This document shows, piece after piece, positions 34,727-46,590 of a DNA stretch of 64,000 nucleotides. Each line of letters opens with the position of its first letter. Within the stretch, counting starts at the first letter, position 1. A program made the translations under genes and the position numbers. A model generated the notes under the pieces. The model did not search any database, was not told where the DNA came from, and saw nothing but the letters and a program-made list of their open reading frames with translations. This stretch comes from Mercenaria mercenaria (Eukaryota > Mollusca > Bivalvia > Venerida > Veneridae), in NCBI RefSeq assembly GCF_021730395.1, contig NC_069367.1:8616501-8680500 (forward strand), in the 5' to 3' direction.

Positions 34727-37244
34727 GTTGTGAGGAATCTTGGACGTTTCGACCCCAAGACATTTCGACCCCAAGACATTTCAACCCCAAAATTTAATTT
34801 TCTTGGACAATTCGACCCCAAAGACATTTCGACCCCAAGACATTTCGACCCCTCAGAAATAGTTGTATGTTTTCATTTTATATTTCTTCCATTTTACATA
34901 TTTTAGAAAATATGAATATATAGATCTATATAAATATTCTATTTTTAAATACATGTCAGTGAATAAACCGCGCTGGTCGGAAAAGATCGGCCGTATGTTT
35001 ATTATTGGAACTAATTGAGTTATTTCTTCATGTTATTTTGATAATCTAAGAAGAAAATATATTATGAAAAAACAGTTTTTAAAAGAATTATATCATGTTT
35101 ATATATGAATATAAAAACGTTTACTGCATTTATTGCCAAAGCACGAATAATGTCCTTTGATTAGTCCTGATAGAGTTTGATTGGATTATCACACCTATTG
35201 ATTATATCAATTAATCAGTATATTTGTAAGCACACACAAATGACATGTGACAAACAATGTCTAACAAGGTAAGTGCAGTTAAATATGATAAGCTTTTATT
35301 TAATTTAAAAGCTAACAAAATTATGGTGATTGTGGTTCATCCACGAGTGCGCAAATTTCCCGTGCGCTCAACAAATCTTCAACTCCGTATAAAAATGTTT
35401 TGTGCATTTTATTTTCCTTTTGTAAATTTATTATTTATTTGAGATATGATTGAATTCTATCATAAACCCTAAAAATACGATTTATTAAAGAAATACCTGT
35501 GTACATTAGAATATTTTAGGACATGGAAATTCCGAATGTACAAATTTCCAGTGCGCACGCCGATTTTCAATCATGTACAAGACGTAACGCGCAAAAGTAT
35601 TTTAATTTCCTTTTGAAAAATAATAATTTATGATCTATATGTTTGAATTCAGTCATAAATCACTTCAAAAATACCATTTGTTGAAGAAATACGGGTGTAT
35701 TTCAGTTATGGCAATTTCCCGCGTGGTCGCCGAATTTCAATCTCTTATAAAATCGTTTTGCTTAAAGAATTTTATTTATCCTTCTGAAACTTATTATTTA
35801 TATTATACACGAATGATTTCTGCAATAAACCCTACAAAAATACCATTTATTAATAAAAAAAGGGTGTATTTCGGTAATGGAAATTTCCCGCGCGGTCGCC
35901 GAATTTCAGTCTCGTATAAAGTCATTTTGCGTGAACGCATTTTATTTTCCATTCACATTTTCTTTACAGATATGAAATATGATAAGTTTTTCCCCGTTTT
36001 TAACAGAACAGTACTCACATATTCTTACATTTTGCAGAAAATGGGATTTCGTGTTTGATATTTTACAACTGGAAGGAATGTCGTACATAGAAAAGAAAAG
36101 AGCAGTTTGTAAAACACGAAAATCATATTCTGTAAAGCAAATACTTTATGTGTGCGTCAAAATCGCGTACGAAAATAACATTAAATGCGAAAATAAGCAA
36201 TATGTTGTTTAATTTCCTATTGTTTTCTTTACATTTTCGCCCAAATTAAAGATAATGTTGACACATGTTTATAAATATCCGATGTCACCACAATCGCTTG
36301 TTAATTGCAATGCGCACTGCAGATAAATGCACACCTGCTGTATATCAACAAACAATTAATCAAGGTGTGATAATCCAATCAAAAGATTACGTGTTTCTGA
36401 TTATGATTTTAAATATCAATATAATGAAGATGATGACATCTTAAACTTCTTTGAGTTACATTATAATTATTTATATTTGGTTGAATCCCATAGAAATGAG
36501 ATGCATATATCTTTCGAAAAAAAAAGTCAAATAAAAATAAATAAATAAATAAAGAGGTATTAAAGATGTGACTTTATTAAAGTCATTTTCATAATTAAAA
36601 TCGGCGAAATCGGCCCATGATTTAAAAATCTTCTCTCTTTTTTTTTAATATAGTCGTGTACTAAAATAGTCTTTAAGATGATTTGAATATATAAATAAAT
36701 ACCAAGTATGAAAATATGTTATATGAAGGTTATTTTAAGATAGATAATCAGAACGATTTGTTCATAAATTATTTACGTAATAAACGCGGTTGATACATAA
36801 ATCCCGTTATTTTAATAATTTATAAATGATGATTATTTCGGTATTGTTCGGTATTGTGAGATAAAAATCACTCATTTTTTCATATGAAGGCATGTACTAA
36901 TATAGACTTTAAGAAATTAAAAAAAAAGAATTTTAGAAAATAAAGAAATTCAGACAAATAGATCTATGGCTCATTTTTGTAAAAAAATCTTATTTTCGCG
37001 AAAATAACCGTATTTTAACATTTTAAATTAAATTGGTAATTAAGCGTTATTACATTTTGAAATTGCTCAATTATCTATAGATTAAAGCTTAATTATAATA
37101 ATGACGGCATTCTTAGATGTTTTCAGGCATATCATTGAATGGGGTCGAAATGTCCAAGGAGTTGGGGTTGAAATGTCTTGGGGTCGAATTGTCTCTTGGG
37201 GTTGAAATGTCTTGGGGTCGAAATGTCTTGCTAGCTGTTGTGAG
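34727..37244. mobile_element. Fold-back-type element with tandem-repeat inverted ends and 8-bp target duplication
   Basis: GTTGTGAG at 34727-34734 and 37237-37244 bracket 2502 bases. The left end carries about six units of CATTTCGACCCCAAGA; the right end carries five or six units of its reverse complement, so the two ends fold back on each other. The interior is very AT-rich, has its own 170-190-bp array (35349-35960) and a second, inner inverted pair (TTGATTGGATTATCACACCT near 35168 against AGGTGTGATAATCCAATCAA near 36362). No transposase is readable. An 8-bp duplication with simple-repeat inverted ends fits fold-back elements mobilised by hAT- or P-like enzymes; the family is not identified. 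Confidence 0.8.
35349..35960 (+). repeat. Array of four 170-190-bp units inside the fold-back element
   Basis: Units start at about 35349, 35541, 35711 and 35881, each with AATTTCCCGYGCG, TCGCCGAATTTCA, TATAAA and TTTATTTTCC blocks. GC-rich cores are set in AT-rich DNA. Short open frames across them share no family that I know. Confidence 0.75.
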
Positions 37245-38340
37245 TTTTACAGGTGACATTGAATAGGAAATAGCAATTCGGACATGCACAGTTTCGGGTA
37301 AATGACTAGTCAAAACAGGACATAAATATCTTAACATGCATTAATGCTATTCTAGAATAAAACCTGTAAAAAAACTTATAAACAAATAATTGGTGCACAA
37401 TGTCTTTAAATTTCCATGAAATGCGTGGGAATGTCTGCGTTATTTTTAGCTTATCAGAATTTTGGAAAGGAAGTGGCTATTCATACGGTCCTATAGGCAT
37501 AGCCTTGCAGGTTATTCATAGAGCTCTCCTCTTCATACGGCAGTTTTGTATTACAATACCTTGTACTGAAGTCATTTAACTGCTATATTTTCAACCGATT
37601 TCAGAAATGACATGTAATCACATTTGGTCAAAGGGCAATAAACTTGTTCAGTTTAGAGTGGTAAGAGATTTGTAAGTTGTTGTGAAAAATTTGCACGTAT
37701 ATAGTACTAATATGAATTAAGGCACCGCCTAGCATGGGGATTTATCTTTTATATATCTGCTTAGAAAGAAATATTCAACGCTCAAGAAAGTGAAACTTCG
37801 CTCTAAACTGTAGTTTACATTTAGTGTCATCATACCTCTTACAGCGAATATCATACTTTGCAAAATTTACGGGAAGCCGTGACGGTGACGTCATTCAGCG
37901 TTCTCGCACTGGCTTTAGGATTTTTTAGTTTGTTTGCACTCCACGCAGAAACTTGACGGCCTTTACACTTCCTTACTGTTTTAAAAGTGTTTTTCAGTTG
38001 CATGCACAGTTTTCATTACGAAAAAGATATAAAATAATCATGTTAGCGCGGTTTACGAATTTCTATGACTGATTCGGGGTGCTCGGATGTTCATGCAGAC
38101 AACCAGTCTGCAGTGTGTATATAAACCGGAACCGGAAAACATTGAAAAAATTGCCTCAGTATATGCAGACAACAAAGACGAATAACTATATACGGACGTT
38201 ACCGTCGCAGGGATTTTCATCCCCTATAATACACGAAACAGAGACCTATAATTCTCTTACTGGTTTAATTGAAAACACTTGGTCAATTTTTTTTTTGTTT
38301 TTCAATATTAATAATGTTCTTATCCTGACAAGTTTTTCAA
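37245..38340. other. Gene-free interval
   Basis: No gene, LINE or MITE is recognised. A full CRE-like TGACGTCA lies near 37885 in a locally GC-richer patch (37860-37920), which could be promoter sequence for the downstream sulfotransferase gene, but nothing else supports that. Confidence 0.5.
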
Positions 38341-38540
38341 GTTATCAGATATTTCATCTACCAGAGGACGTTCACTCAAGCTCTATAAACCAACTCTTAA
38401 CCTAAGGACTCCTTCGGAAAAAAAATTTCTCCATCAGAATAGTAAATGCATGGAATGGATTGCCCGAAAGGGTTGTAAGTGCTCAGACAGTTGAAACATT
38501 CAAAAAAAGATTAGACCACCACTGAAATGTAACTAAGAGA
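38340..38540 (+). mobile_element. 3' fragment of a LINE
   Basis: A broken frame gives VNAWNGLPERVVSAQTVETF and KKRLDHH, the usual C-terminal end of CR1/L2-type LINEs. It is broken upstream. From 38540 to 38858 nothing else is seen. Confidence 0.75.
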
Positions 38541-38858
38541 CGTGGGACTCAAGAGGCTTTGTTTTTTGTCTTCTCCGGATTTCCTTACTGGAAAAGTAAA
38601 TTAGTTGAGTGAAATTATATCAGTCAAATGAATTCAGTACAATGTGTAACACAAAACTGCTGTAAGAATAACCACCTGTGGACTTTTCACTATTTGTACG
38701 AAATAGAGCCATACGAATAGCCTGCACGGCTATTCCTACAGGACTGTATGAATAGCCACATCCTTTTTGAGAAATAAAAGACAAGTTATTGTCATCATTT
38801 AATCGGCGTCAGCATTGCCTGGTTAACCTCTATGTTTAAGTCATCTTTTCTCCAAAGC

Positions 38859-39068
38859 TACTGTAAAATCATTTAATTTCATGGGCATGAAATTTCGTGG
38901 TTTTGGTGAAAACAGCAATTTCGTGGAGATAGGAATTCATGGATTTAAACTTTTGAACATAAAATGAATGGGAATTTTACTTGTTCGTTGGGATTAAATT
39001 TCATGGATTGACTTAACCACGAAATCCACGAAAATTAATCTCCCATGAATATTAATGATTTCACAGTA
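38859..39068. mobile_element. MITE with ACTGTGAAATCATT-type ends
   Basis: The ends TACTGTAAAATCATTTAATT and, in reverse complement, TACTGTGAAATCATTAATAT are inverted repeats inside TA; both continue TTCATGGG. A second copy is at 42411-42590. Confidence 0.8.
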
Positions 39069-39526
39069 TTGCTTTAAAACTTGCTTTTTGCAAGAATTAT
39101 GGCCCCTTTTGGACTTAAAAAATATTAGATTTCTTGCCAATCTTGGTAAAGTTTTATGTTTAGGTCAACTTTTTTCCTGAACTATCATTTAGCTATTGCT
39201 ACAGCAAGAAACATTTATCTCCATCCTGCTTTTTGCAAGAATTATGGCCCCTTTTAGACTTGGAAAATATCAGATTTCATGGTTTAGTTTTGCGTTTAAG
39301 TCACCTTTTCTCCTTAGCAATCAAAGCTATTGCTTTAAAACTTGGAATGGTTATTCACCATTAAAAGCTGACTCATCACAGCAAGTACCATAACTCTACA
39401 TTACTTTTTTGCGAGAATTATGACCCCTTTCGGACTTAGAAAATCATGGGTAGGACAATATTTTTATTATACAGAGAAAAAAAAAATCAGATAAACGTAT
39501 GCACCTGCAAGGCGGTGCTCTTGTTT
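39068..39526 (-). repeat. Array-bearing element, GCATCGCCTTGC family, minus orientation
   Basis: On the minus strand it starts AAACAAGAGCACCGCCTTGC, then TTTATCTGATTTTTTTTT, and carries units around ATTATGGCCCCTTTT and TTTAAAGCAATAGC. It is the opposite-strand relative of 47814-48477. The 3' end is lost against the MITE at 39068. From 39527 to 40244 nothing is recognised. Confidence 0.65.
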
Positions 39527-40252
39527 CATTTTGATGTCATTTTCCTTTTGAATTATAAATCCATTTTTGGACTGTAATGAGTTTATGCTTTGTCACGTGA
39601 GGTGCACATAATTATATGAGAAGAATTGTACAATAGTCTCTCTGTTAACACACATTTTCCTTGACGTATTAAAACACCTTGTCCCCCAGAAATGACACAA
39701 ACAGCAGTTTTATATTTGAATGTTTAATCTCATTGCCATTATAACTAAAACACAGAGATTAAATTTTGTAGATTTTTAAAGTAATATTTCATTAAATACA
39801 TTCAATACAATAAAACACAGCAAAGAGATGAACGAAATGCAAGGGGAGTTATTCCCGGGTTTGAATATCATCTAAACATATGAAATTTTAGGAAAACTGC
39901 TGGAGATTATCCAAATTGCTGAAATTAGCACAGGTACTCAAACCTTGAAAGCTAAAGTGAGCGATGTTTCACTCTTGTGTATATAATTGAAAAAAGTCTA
40001 AAAGTTGAAACATGAGAATGAAAAGAAGATAATTATTGACCATGAGTAAGATTGTCTAAATCTGACACCTTCCTAAAGCTGACACCACTGGAATTTTTCA
40101 TTATTACTTAACTTCCAAGTCAATTCATTTCAAATAAGGGTAGCTTTTTTTCGTTGGTTTTTATGTATTATTGTCCGTCAAATAATTGCCTTTTTCTACA
40201 AAGCTTATTCAGCATTCTTATGTTGTTATACTGGTTCATTTCAGATGCTGCC

Positions 40253-40688
40253 ATGCAGAGTTTAGTGGTCACCATGAGAAGAAATCAGAAAATTTTGATC
40301 ATCGTCATCCTTGTGGTGTTGACCATTTATTACTTGATGCTCCCTCGGAAAAAAACTTCTAGACAGAGGGTGATTGATGACAAGAAAGTCAGACATCCAT
40401 TTTCGCATTATTTGACACAAGTGACCAAAAACGACACATTATTTCATTCTTTTTTACACCTGAAATACAGTCATCCTGATACAAGGCTTGCTATGCAGAA
40501 ATATTTACGTCCGCATGAATTTTCAGATGCTTTAGACAATGTTGCTAAGCAACCAGATGCTCTTGATTCATTTAATGTGGAGAACGATGTTCTTGTATAT
40601 ATTCACATACAGAAGGTTGGCGGAACAGTCTTCAACAGTCACCTTATCAATGATCTGATTCTTGAAACCCCGTGTCACTGTGAAAAAG
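40253..40688 (+). CDS. HS6ST: Heparan-sulfate 6-O-sulfotransferase, exon 1 (coding)
   Basis: First coding exon of a Golgi type II membrane enzyme that moves sulfate from PAPS to the 6-O position of glucosamine in heparan sulfate. It has a short basic cytoplasmic start, a membrane anchor at about residues 14-30 (ILIIVILVVLTIYYLML), a stem region, then the 5'-phosphosulfate-binding loop YIHIQKVGGT (116-125) with the key lysine K121; most family members have QKTGGT. The exon ends after CHCEK at a G/GTAAAT donor. The start chosen is the in-frame ATG at 40253; it lies just after an acceptor (TTCATTTCAG ending 40244), so a 5' UTR exon is expected upstream. The ATG at 40245 is out of frame and quickly stops. 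Confidence 0.9.
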
Positions 40689-41232
40689 GTAAATATACAT
40701 GTACAAGTATCATTCATCCTTATAGTATTCTGGTCCACCCGCTTACCTCGGTAAGAAGAGTGCCTATCTATGGATCGCTTGGTTGTGAACTTGCGAGTTT
40801 GATCCTCAGGTATGTGTTATTGTGTCTGAAATTAGTTGTCCTCCACCACTGATTCATATGGAGAAGTTGGCAGTTTGGCAGTTACTTATGAAGAACAGGT
40901 TTGTACTGGTACAGCATCCAGGAAGAATTGTTAGGATGATTGGCTGCAGTTGCATAACTGAAATAGAAATACTGTTTGAAACAGGATGATTAACCTAAAA
41001 CAAACAAACAGACTGTTATATGAAGCCCTAACACACAAAGAAGTGGAGCTAGTAATAGGGCCGTAGGCAGAGGTTAAATTTGACCAAGGCAAGTCTGGGC
41101 TTTGGATAGCTCAAGCTCTGATGCACAAGGGGTTAAGTGTGTGAGGAGGTTGCCTTCACAGTTGGAAATTTTAGGGACACATCCTAGCCAGATTTAGAAT
41201 AGCTGACCTGAATTCCACCTTACGTTCAACTT

Positions 41233-42246
41233 TTAGCTCAACTATACGAAGTATATAGAGAGCTATCCTACTCATCCCCGGAATCTGCATCTTTCTGCGT
41301 CCCCACCTTCGTTACACTTTCTCTTTTTTCCGGGTTTGTCCTTCGTCTGTACGTCACACTTCATTTCCGATCAATAACTGGAGAACCATTTGACCTAGAA
41401 CCTTCAAACTTCATAGGATGGCATGGCTTATAAAGCAGACGACCACTTTTGTTTTTGGGGTCATTTCATCAAAGTTCAAGGTCACAGAGGCCTGAACATG
41501 GAAAACCATTTCCGATCAATAACTTGAGAACCACTTGACCCAGAATGTTGAAACTTCATAGGACAATTGGCCATGCAGAGTAGGTGACAGACCCCTATTG
41601 AATTTTGGATAACTCTATTAAAGATCAAGGTCGCAGCAGACAACAGCATCACTCACATCATATGACAGAAAAGCCATAAATCTTGTACCAATTTTATTTA
41701 ATGAATTGTCCCCGCTTTTTACTTAGAATTTCAGGTTAAAGTTTTGATACTTTCACTCTATCTCACTTATTACTTAATGGATCTGATTCAAACATAAAGT
41801 ATTTGCTACACCTTATCACCCACATCATATGACACAAGGTGCAATTTTTCATGAATTATACCCCCGTTTACTTAGAATTTAAGGTTAATTTTGATGCATT
41901 TTCACTATATCTCAGTTATTACGAAATGCTTTTGATTCAAACTTGAAGTAGTTGTTTACATCATATGACACAAGGTGCATAACTCTTGCACCAATATTGT
42001 ATAAATTATGTCGCCTTTTTGCTTAGAATTATATTTATATAGTGTTTTGATACACTTTATCTTTATCTCTCTTACTACTTAATAGTTTTGACACAGACTC
42101 AAACTATTGTGCAATATCTTCATCCACCATTGGAGTCATTAAACACTCTAGTGACAGCTCCAGTTTCCTTAGATGTGTCCGGTTTCACTATCCAGCATAT
42201 AGTCCAGATAGTCGAGCGTGCTGTCTCTTGTGACAGCTCTTGTTAT
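41233..42246 (-). mobile_element. Array-bearing element in HS6ST intron 1
   Basis: On the minus strand it starts AACAAGAGCTGTCACAAGAG then ACAGCACGCTCGAC (near 42246) and ends with a TATAC/GTATA hairpin and CTAA at 41236-41233. It holds an array of about 145 bp (41650-42080; TTACTTAGAATT, ATCTCAGTTATTAC) and a patch like the 1717-2405 array. The start and end match the plus-strand element at 53971-57425. Confidence 0.7.
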
Positions 42247-42410
42247 TGTTGCACACTTAGCAGATACAGTGGACATCATATTAATTAGCATTTCAGTTAA
42301 TTGAGGCAGAAAAATGCCTCAATAGTTGCTTTGGTCATGCAGTAATCTACAAGCTCTTATAACCTGTCAGGGATGAAATACTTGTATTTGGATTATTCTT
42401 TTTATAGATG

Positions 42411-42590
42411 CTGTGTAATTCATTAATTTCACAGGTGTACAATTTTTCAGTTTTGCCCAAAATTCCTATTCAGTGGCGATTTGTGGATTTCCATTTTAGA
42501 AGGTAAAATGTATCGGAATTAAATGTGTTTCACAGAGTAACACAACAGCAAAATCCGCAAAAAATACTCATGAATATTAATGATTTCACA
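42411..42590. mobile_element. MITE in HS6ST intron 1
   Basis: A worn copy of the 38859-39068 element: the ends CTGTGTAATTCATTAATTTC and TGAATATTAATGATTTCACA are inverted repeats, with GATTTGTGGATTT and AAAATCCGCAAA inside. Confidence 0.65.
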
Positions 42591-42781
42591 AATCTATGTA
42601 GTGCCTCAGCGGTAAATTTTAGGCTGCTTGTTCAGTCATATGTTCTTTATAGAACAAGGTACATGTACTGTGAAAACGTCCAGACTTTATGTAGTAGAAA
42701 TAACAGCTTTAGAAATTTTTAATAAAAATCAGTTGTACAATACAAAATTAAAGATAATTATAAATACTCTCATCTTTTCAG

Positions 42782-42947
42782 ATGTATTGACCAATCCATG
42801 CTATTGCAAAACCAAGCAGGGTAATATATGGTTGTTTAGTTGGTTTACTGTGGGGTGGCCTTGTGGCCTGCATGCAGACTGGACTATGTTACACGAGTGT
42901 ATTGACAAAGCCATGAATGAGTTAGAGGGAAAGCAAAGACAGAGAAG
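42782..42947 (+). CDS. HS6ST: Heparan-sulfate 6-O-sulfotransferase, exon 2
   Basis: A 166-base internal exon after acceptor CATCTTTTCAG and before donor AAG/GTAAGG; it joins exon 1 in phase 1 (codon GAT across the junction). It encodes IWLFSWFTVGWPCGLHADWT (residues 161-180), close to the family's WLFSRFSTGWSCGLHADWT; the histidine in LHADW (H176) corresponds to the proposed catalytic base in the zebrafish HS6ST3 structure. Paired cysteines in CHC and PCYC match the family's Cys-rich loop. Confidence 0.9.
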
Positions 42948-42963
42948 GTAAGGAATTTTGTTA

Positions 42964-43139
42964 CAGTGCAACCTTTATAGAGCAACACCCTTTAGGAGAT
43001 ACAAATATTGACTGTTATGTAGAGGTTGTTGTTCTGGAGAGGTAAATTTGATAGTATTTCAGCTTAGGGAAATTTTGGAATGTTGTTATAGAGAGGTTTT
43101 TGCTTAGGAGAGGGCCACTCTGGAGAGGTTGTACTGTAC
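42964..43139. mobile_element. MITE in HS6ST intron 2
   Basis: The ends TACAGTGCAACCTTTATAGA and, in reverse complement, TACAGTACAACCTCTCCAGA are inverted repeats. The interior repeats TATAGAGAGGTT-like pieces. The style matches mariner/pogo MITEs. Confidence 0.65.
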
Positions 43140-43328
43140 CTGTATGCCCAAATTTGTTCTTCTGGTAATTGGGCAGAAATTCATCTTTTGGTTAGAACTG
43201 CATTCTCAGTCTTCTTGAAAGAATAGGAAAAGATTTTCAGAATTTTAGGATTATATCTGTTATGATTTCCGCTCAAGGACTGTGATTTATGTAAACATTG
43301 AAACTGAATTAAAATTTCTATATTCCAG

Positions 43329-43878
43329 ATATTTTTACATTACGTTGTTACGAGACCCGGTGTCTAGATACCTGAGCGAGTGGCAACATCAGAAACGAGG
43401 AGAACACTGGGAGGATGCCAAACTACATTGTGGCGGTAAACGTGTTAACTTGTTTGAAGTTCGTCCTTGTTTCCAGGACACATGGGAAGGGGTTACACTA
43501 AGAGAATTTATGCAGTGTAAGGATAACCTTGCTACAAACAGACAAACACGCATGTTAGCAGATCTCACAAAAAGTGAATGCTATAAGAAAAATAAATTAA
43601 TTGAAAAAGACAACTTAAGACTCAAAAGTGCACAAGAAAATTTAGAACAAATGGCATTCTTCGGATTGACTCGGTATCAAAGGGAAACGCAAAAGTTATT
43701 TGAGAAAACATTTAATATGAAATTCAAAAGAGATTTTGAAAGACTAGATGATGACATAGATGAAGTACATGTATCGGAAGACGAGTTCCTCAATATGATG
43801 AGTTATATCGAGTTAGATATTCAGCTGTATGTACATGCTAAAGATCTGTTTATGCAAAGAACAAGACTTTTGTTATGA
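43329..43878 (+). CDS. HS6ST: Heparan-sulfate 6-O-sulfotransferase, exon 3 (terminal)
   Basis: Starts after acceptor TATATTCCAG, phase 2, giving RRYFYITLLRDPVSRYLSEW; LRDPVSRYLSEW is the 3'-phosphate (PAPS) binding motif. Then come LREFMQCKDNLATNRQTRML, MAFFGLTRYQRETQKLFEKT with FNM, and the closing DIQLYVHAKDLFMQR, each matching vertebrate HS6ST1-3 in order. The complete protein is 383 residues, slightly shorter than the human enzymes because the long hydrophilic C-terminal tail is absent. All expected motifs are present, so the gene looks functional. Which vertebrate paralogue it is closest to cannot be decided; a single invertebrate HS6ST is usual. Confidence 0.93.
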
Positions 43879-44153
43879 ATCTCTTTTAGCAGCTTTAATA
43901 CCAAAGTTGTGCATTTATTTAAATATACACAGGAAAATATGTGCTTTTGTATGTCTAATCCACAGATGCTGGAGAGTTCTAAGAAATTTGTTATATTATT
44001 GCAAGCGTAAAAATGAATCTTGATAGTGTGTGTTTGTATTGTTCTATTCCATTTTATTTTACATGAGAGCACTAGCTGTTAAAACTACTTTTATATTTTG
44101 CACAGGGCACATTTATATCATTTATGTAAGAAATTTAGACTTCAAATATCGTA

Positions 44154-44159
44154 AATAAA
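44154..44159 (+). terminator. Polyadenylation signal AATAAA for HS6ST
   Basis: The first AATAAA after the stop codon, 276 bases downstream, followed by a T-rich stretch (CTTTCCTTTTCTATTG). It would give a short 3' UTR; longer forms using later sites cannot be excluded. Confidence 0.55.
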
Positions 44160-44217
44160 GCTTTCCTTTTCTATTGTTACTTTGTTTAGAGAGTACAATG
44201 TACATACATTGTTGCAA

Positions 44218-44430
44218 TTAACCCTTACTCTGCTAAATTTATATAATGAACTTGTCCATCTCTAAATTTAGACACTACTATTAACTGTTAAAAGAGATAA
44301 AAATGATACTGACTGAATAGCGAACAGTGTGCAGATCATGATAAGACTGTATGGATGTACAGGCTGATCATGATCTACACTGTTCGCAAAGGCAGAATCA
44401 GTCATGTCCAGCATCGTGATAAGGGTTTAA
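44218..44430. mobile_element. TTAACCCT MITE with internal hairpin
   Basis: It runs from TTAACCCTTA to TAAGGGTTTAA, an inverted pair with TTAA at each end. An inner pair, GCGAACAGTG..ATCATGA (44320-44341) against TCATGAT..CACTGTTCGC (44368-44387), makes a long hairpin. Other copies are at 58040-58255 (minus) and, worn, at 15520-15715. From 44430 to 46410 there is no gene; a minisatellite is listed at 45055. Confidence 0.75.
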
Positions 44431-45054
44431 CAGAAATTAGTATAATGGTCTAGATATCTTTAGTATGTGCCAACTTCGAGAGTAATTTTTGTTCTTTAGT
44501 TAAAAAGCACCAAACAGAAGTTTTTGCATTCTCCAGTCTTTGGCTGAATTTCTGACTGAGAAAATTGTTAAAATTATTGCCATGTTGATCTGATTTTACA
44601 TTATTAACATGTGACTCCCAGGCCGGGGGATGTACTTATTTGTAATCGTGTTATTCAGCATGTAATATTGTTTTACATATGAAAGTTTTAGGCCAGGTTT
44701 GCTTCTGCCAGATATGCTGTCTATGGGATGCGTCTTATAAGCAAGTGCCAGTGGTAGGTTGACACTATCATCTAATTAAACATGGACATTGGCGCTGGCT
44801 ATTGCATATTGCATCTACATTTACTGTATTGTATGATCGGAAAGTATGTTTACAAAAGTCTTAAGTACCAGGTATGTGACTTAACCGAAACCAAGTTATT
44901 AAGTTTTCACTACTGTGCCATACATCTGTTTGATTCATTGTACTGATGGTGTTACATGACCATTTCTTTAGAAATGCATGTTTCTGTGAATGTAGCAAAG
45001 AGTCTGGTCTACAGGTAATCAGTTATTTTCAAAACATTTCCGTCTGTGGAATAT

Positions 45055-45215
45055 TAATAATAATAAATCATGTTGAACATTATTTTGTGAATATTCAGTA
45101 TTGTATGAATATTATTATTTCATGAATGCATTATTATATGAATATTCATTATATGAGTATTCAGTATTTTATGAATATCCTTATTTATGAATATTCATTA
45201 TTTTATGAATATGAT
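45055..45215. repeat. AT-rich minisatellite
   Basis: About nine units of a variable 17-20-bp repeat around TATGAATATTCATTATT, itself nearly palindromic. Confidence 0.8.
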
Positions 45216-46424
45216 GTAATACTATAGGGTGCAGCTAAATTTCCGCTATCATACACCATATTTATACTTGTGTAGAAAAGAAAATATACTGCATAGAACT
45301 TGCAGGCCCCTAGGGGCTTAACGTTTTGAAGAAGGGCTTTAAAAAATTCAGATTATTTTAGTAAATATAAACCATAGATTCAACTTATAATGAGGTGAAC
45401 CTTAACAAGCATAGCACTACCATGCTGGAATTCACTAAGTATCATGACCTAGATTAACATATTTTCTTTGTGAGGTAAATTATTTGGGTTTTGCTTATTA
45501 ATGGGGAGATGGCATAAATTAGAGAATATCTGGTAATTACAGAAATGAAAGCACTTCCTGTTCTTTTACTCATTGAATGAAAAAAAAAAACTTGTTTCAT
45601 CTGCGGGAATGGTCATAAAAGCATTTCTTTAATTCAGCTACATGTATTTTTGGTGCTATATTGTCAACTTTGTGTGCGATAATGTATTATTTGATGCATA
45701 TTTTGTATAACAATACAGTGATAGTTGGATTGTAGCGATATCTTGTTTTTTGGTGTAACATTCGAGCAACTTTTCATGCCCAACTTTATAGTGCTGCCTT
45801 ACCGGCATATCTCGCCATATAATGAAAACATAATTTTGTGGTCAAACTGCTGATTGCTTGCTTTGTTTGTTGTTGCCTACTTGTTTGAAGGGACAAATGT
45901 CATTCATAAGTAAAATAGGCTTTACAGCATGTTCTCTGAAATTCTTATAGACATATCAAGTTTTTTTTTGTTACTTTTTTGTATTTTATATTACATGTTC
46001 TTGTCGTATTGTTGAGGCAATATTTTTGTAAAGAATTTTTCAAATTCTATGTACATTCCAGAAACGTTTTTATATAAAACCCAAGATTAAAAGATGTAGA
46101 CCAAAAATATTTTTGCTTGTTATTGTGTATGCTTAAACTCATCAAATATAGGAAATTTCAACAAAGGCATGGGTATGAAGTATAAATTTCTGACAAACTT
46201 AACCTTTCCTTAGTGATATATCATTTGACTTGAATAGTGCTCTAATATTTTCTGGTCCGTTGGGATCATGGAGTCCATTTTTAAATATCATTGTTAACTT
46301 TCCATTACCTGTCATGGACAGACTTGATTAAAGAGATTTTACTATTACATGATTGTGTTTGTACAAATACACATTTTTTCATATTTTGTAAACAGGAAAC
46401 TTCCTTACCCCACCTACCGGCCTA

Positions 46425-46525
46425 TGTTGACCTTACTTCAGTTATCTCGATTTTTTCGATATCTCAACTTTTTTCCTTGGTCCCCACGAAGTCGAGATAT
46501 CGAGAGTTGACTGTATTTGGATTGG
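46425..46525. mobile_element. Short pogo-like MITE remnant
   Basis: TATCTCGATTTTTTCGATATC and GTCGAGATATCGAGAGTTGAC face each other as inverted repeats ending near ACTGTA. Only the terminal part of an element remains. Confidence 0.55.
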
Positions 46526-46590
46526 TTGCTTCCTATGCTACCAAAGGATTTTCTTATAGATTTTATTGATAATAAATGCAAAAAAAATGT

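Noticed and set aside
35257-36212. Series of 60-140-codon frames inside the 34.7-37.2 kb element
   Set aside because: They are basic, low-complexity frames that track the 170-190-bp array; no transposase motif or conserved domain is visible.
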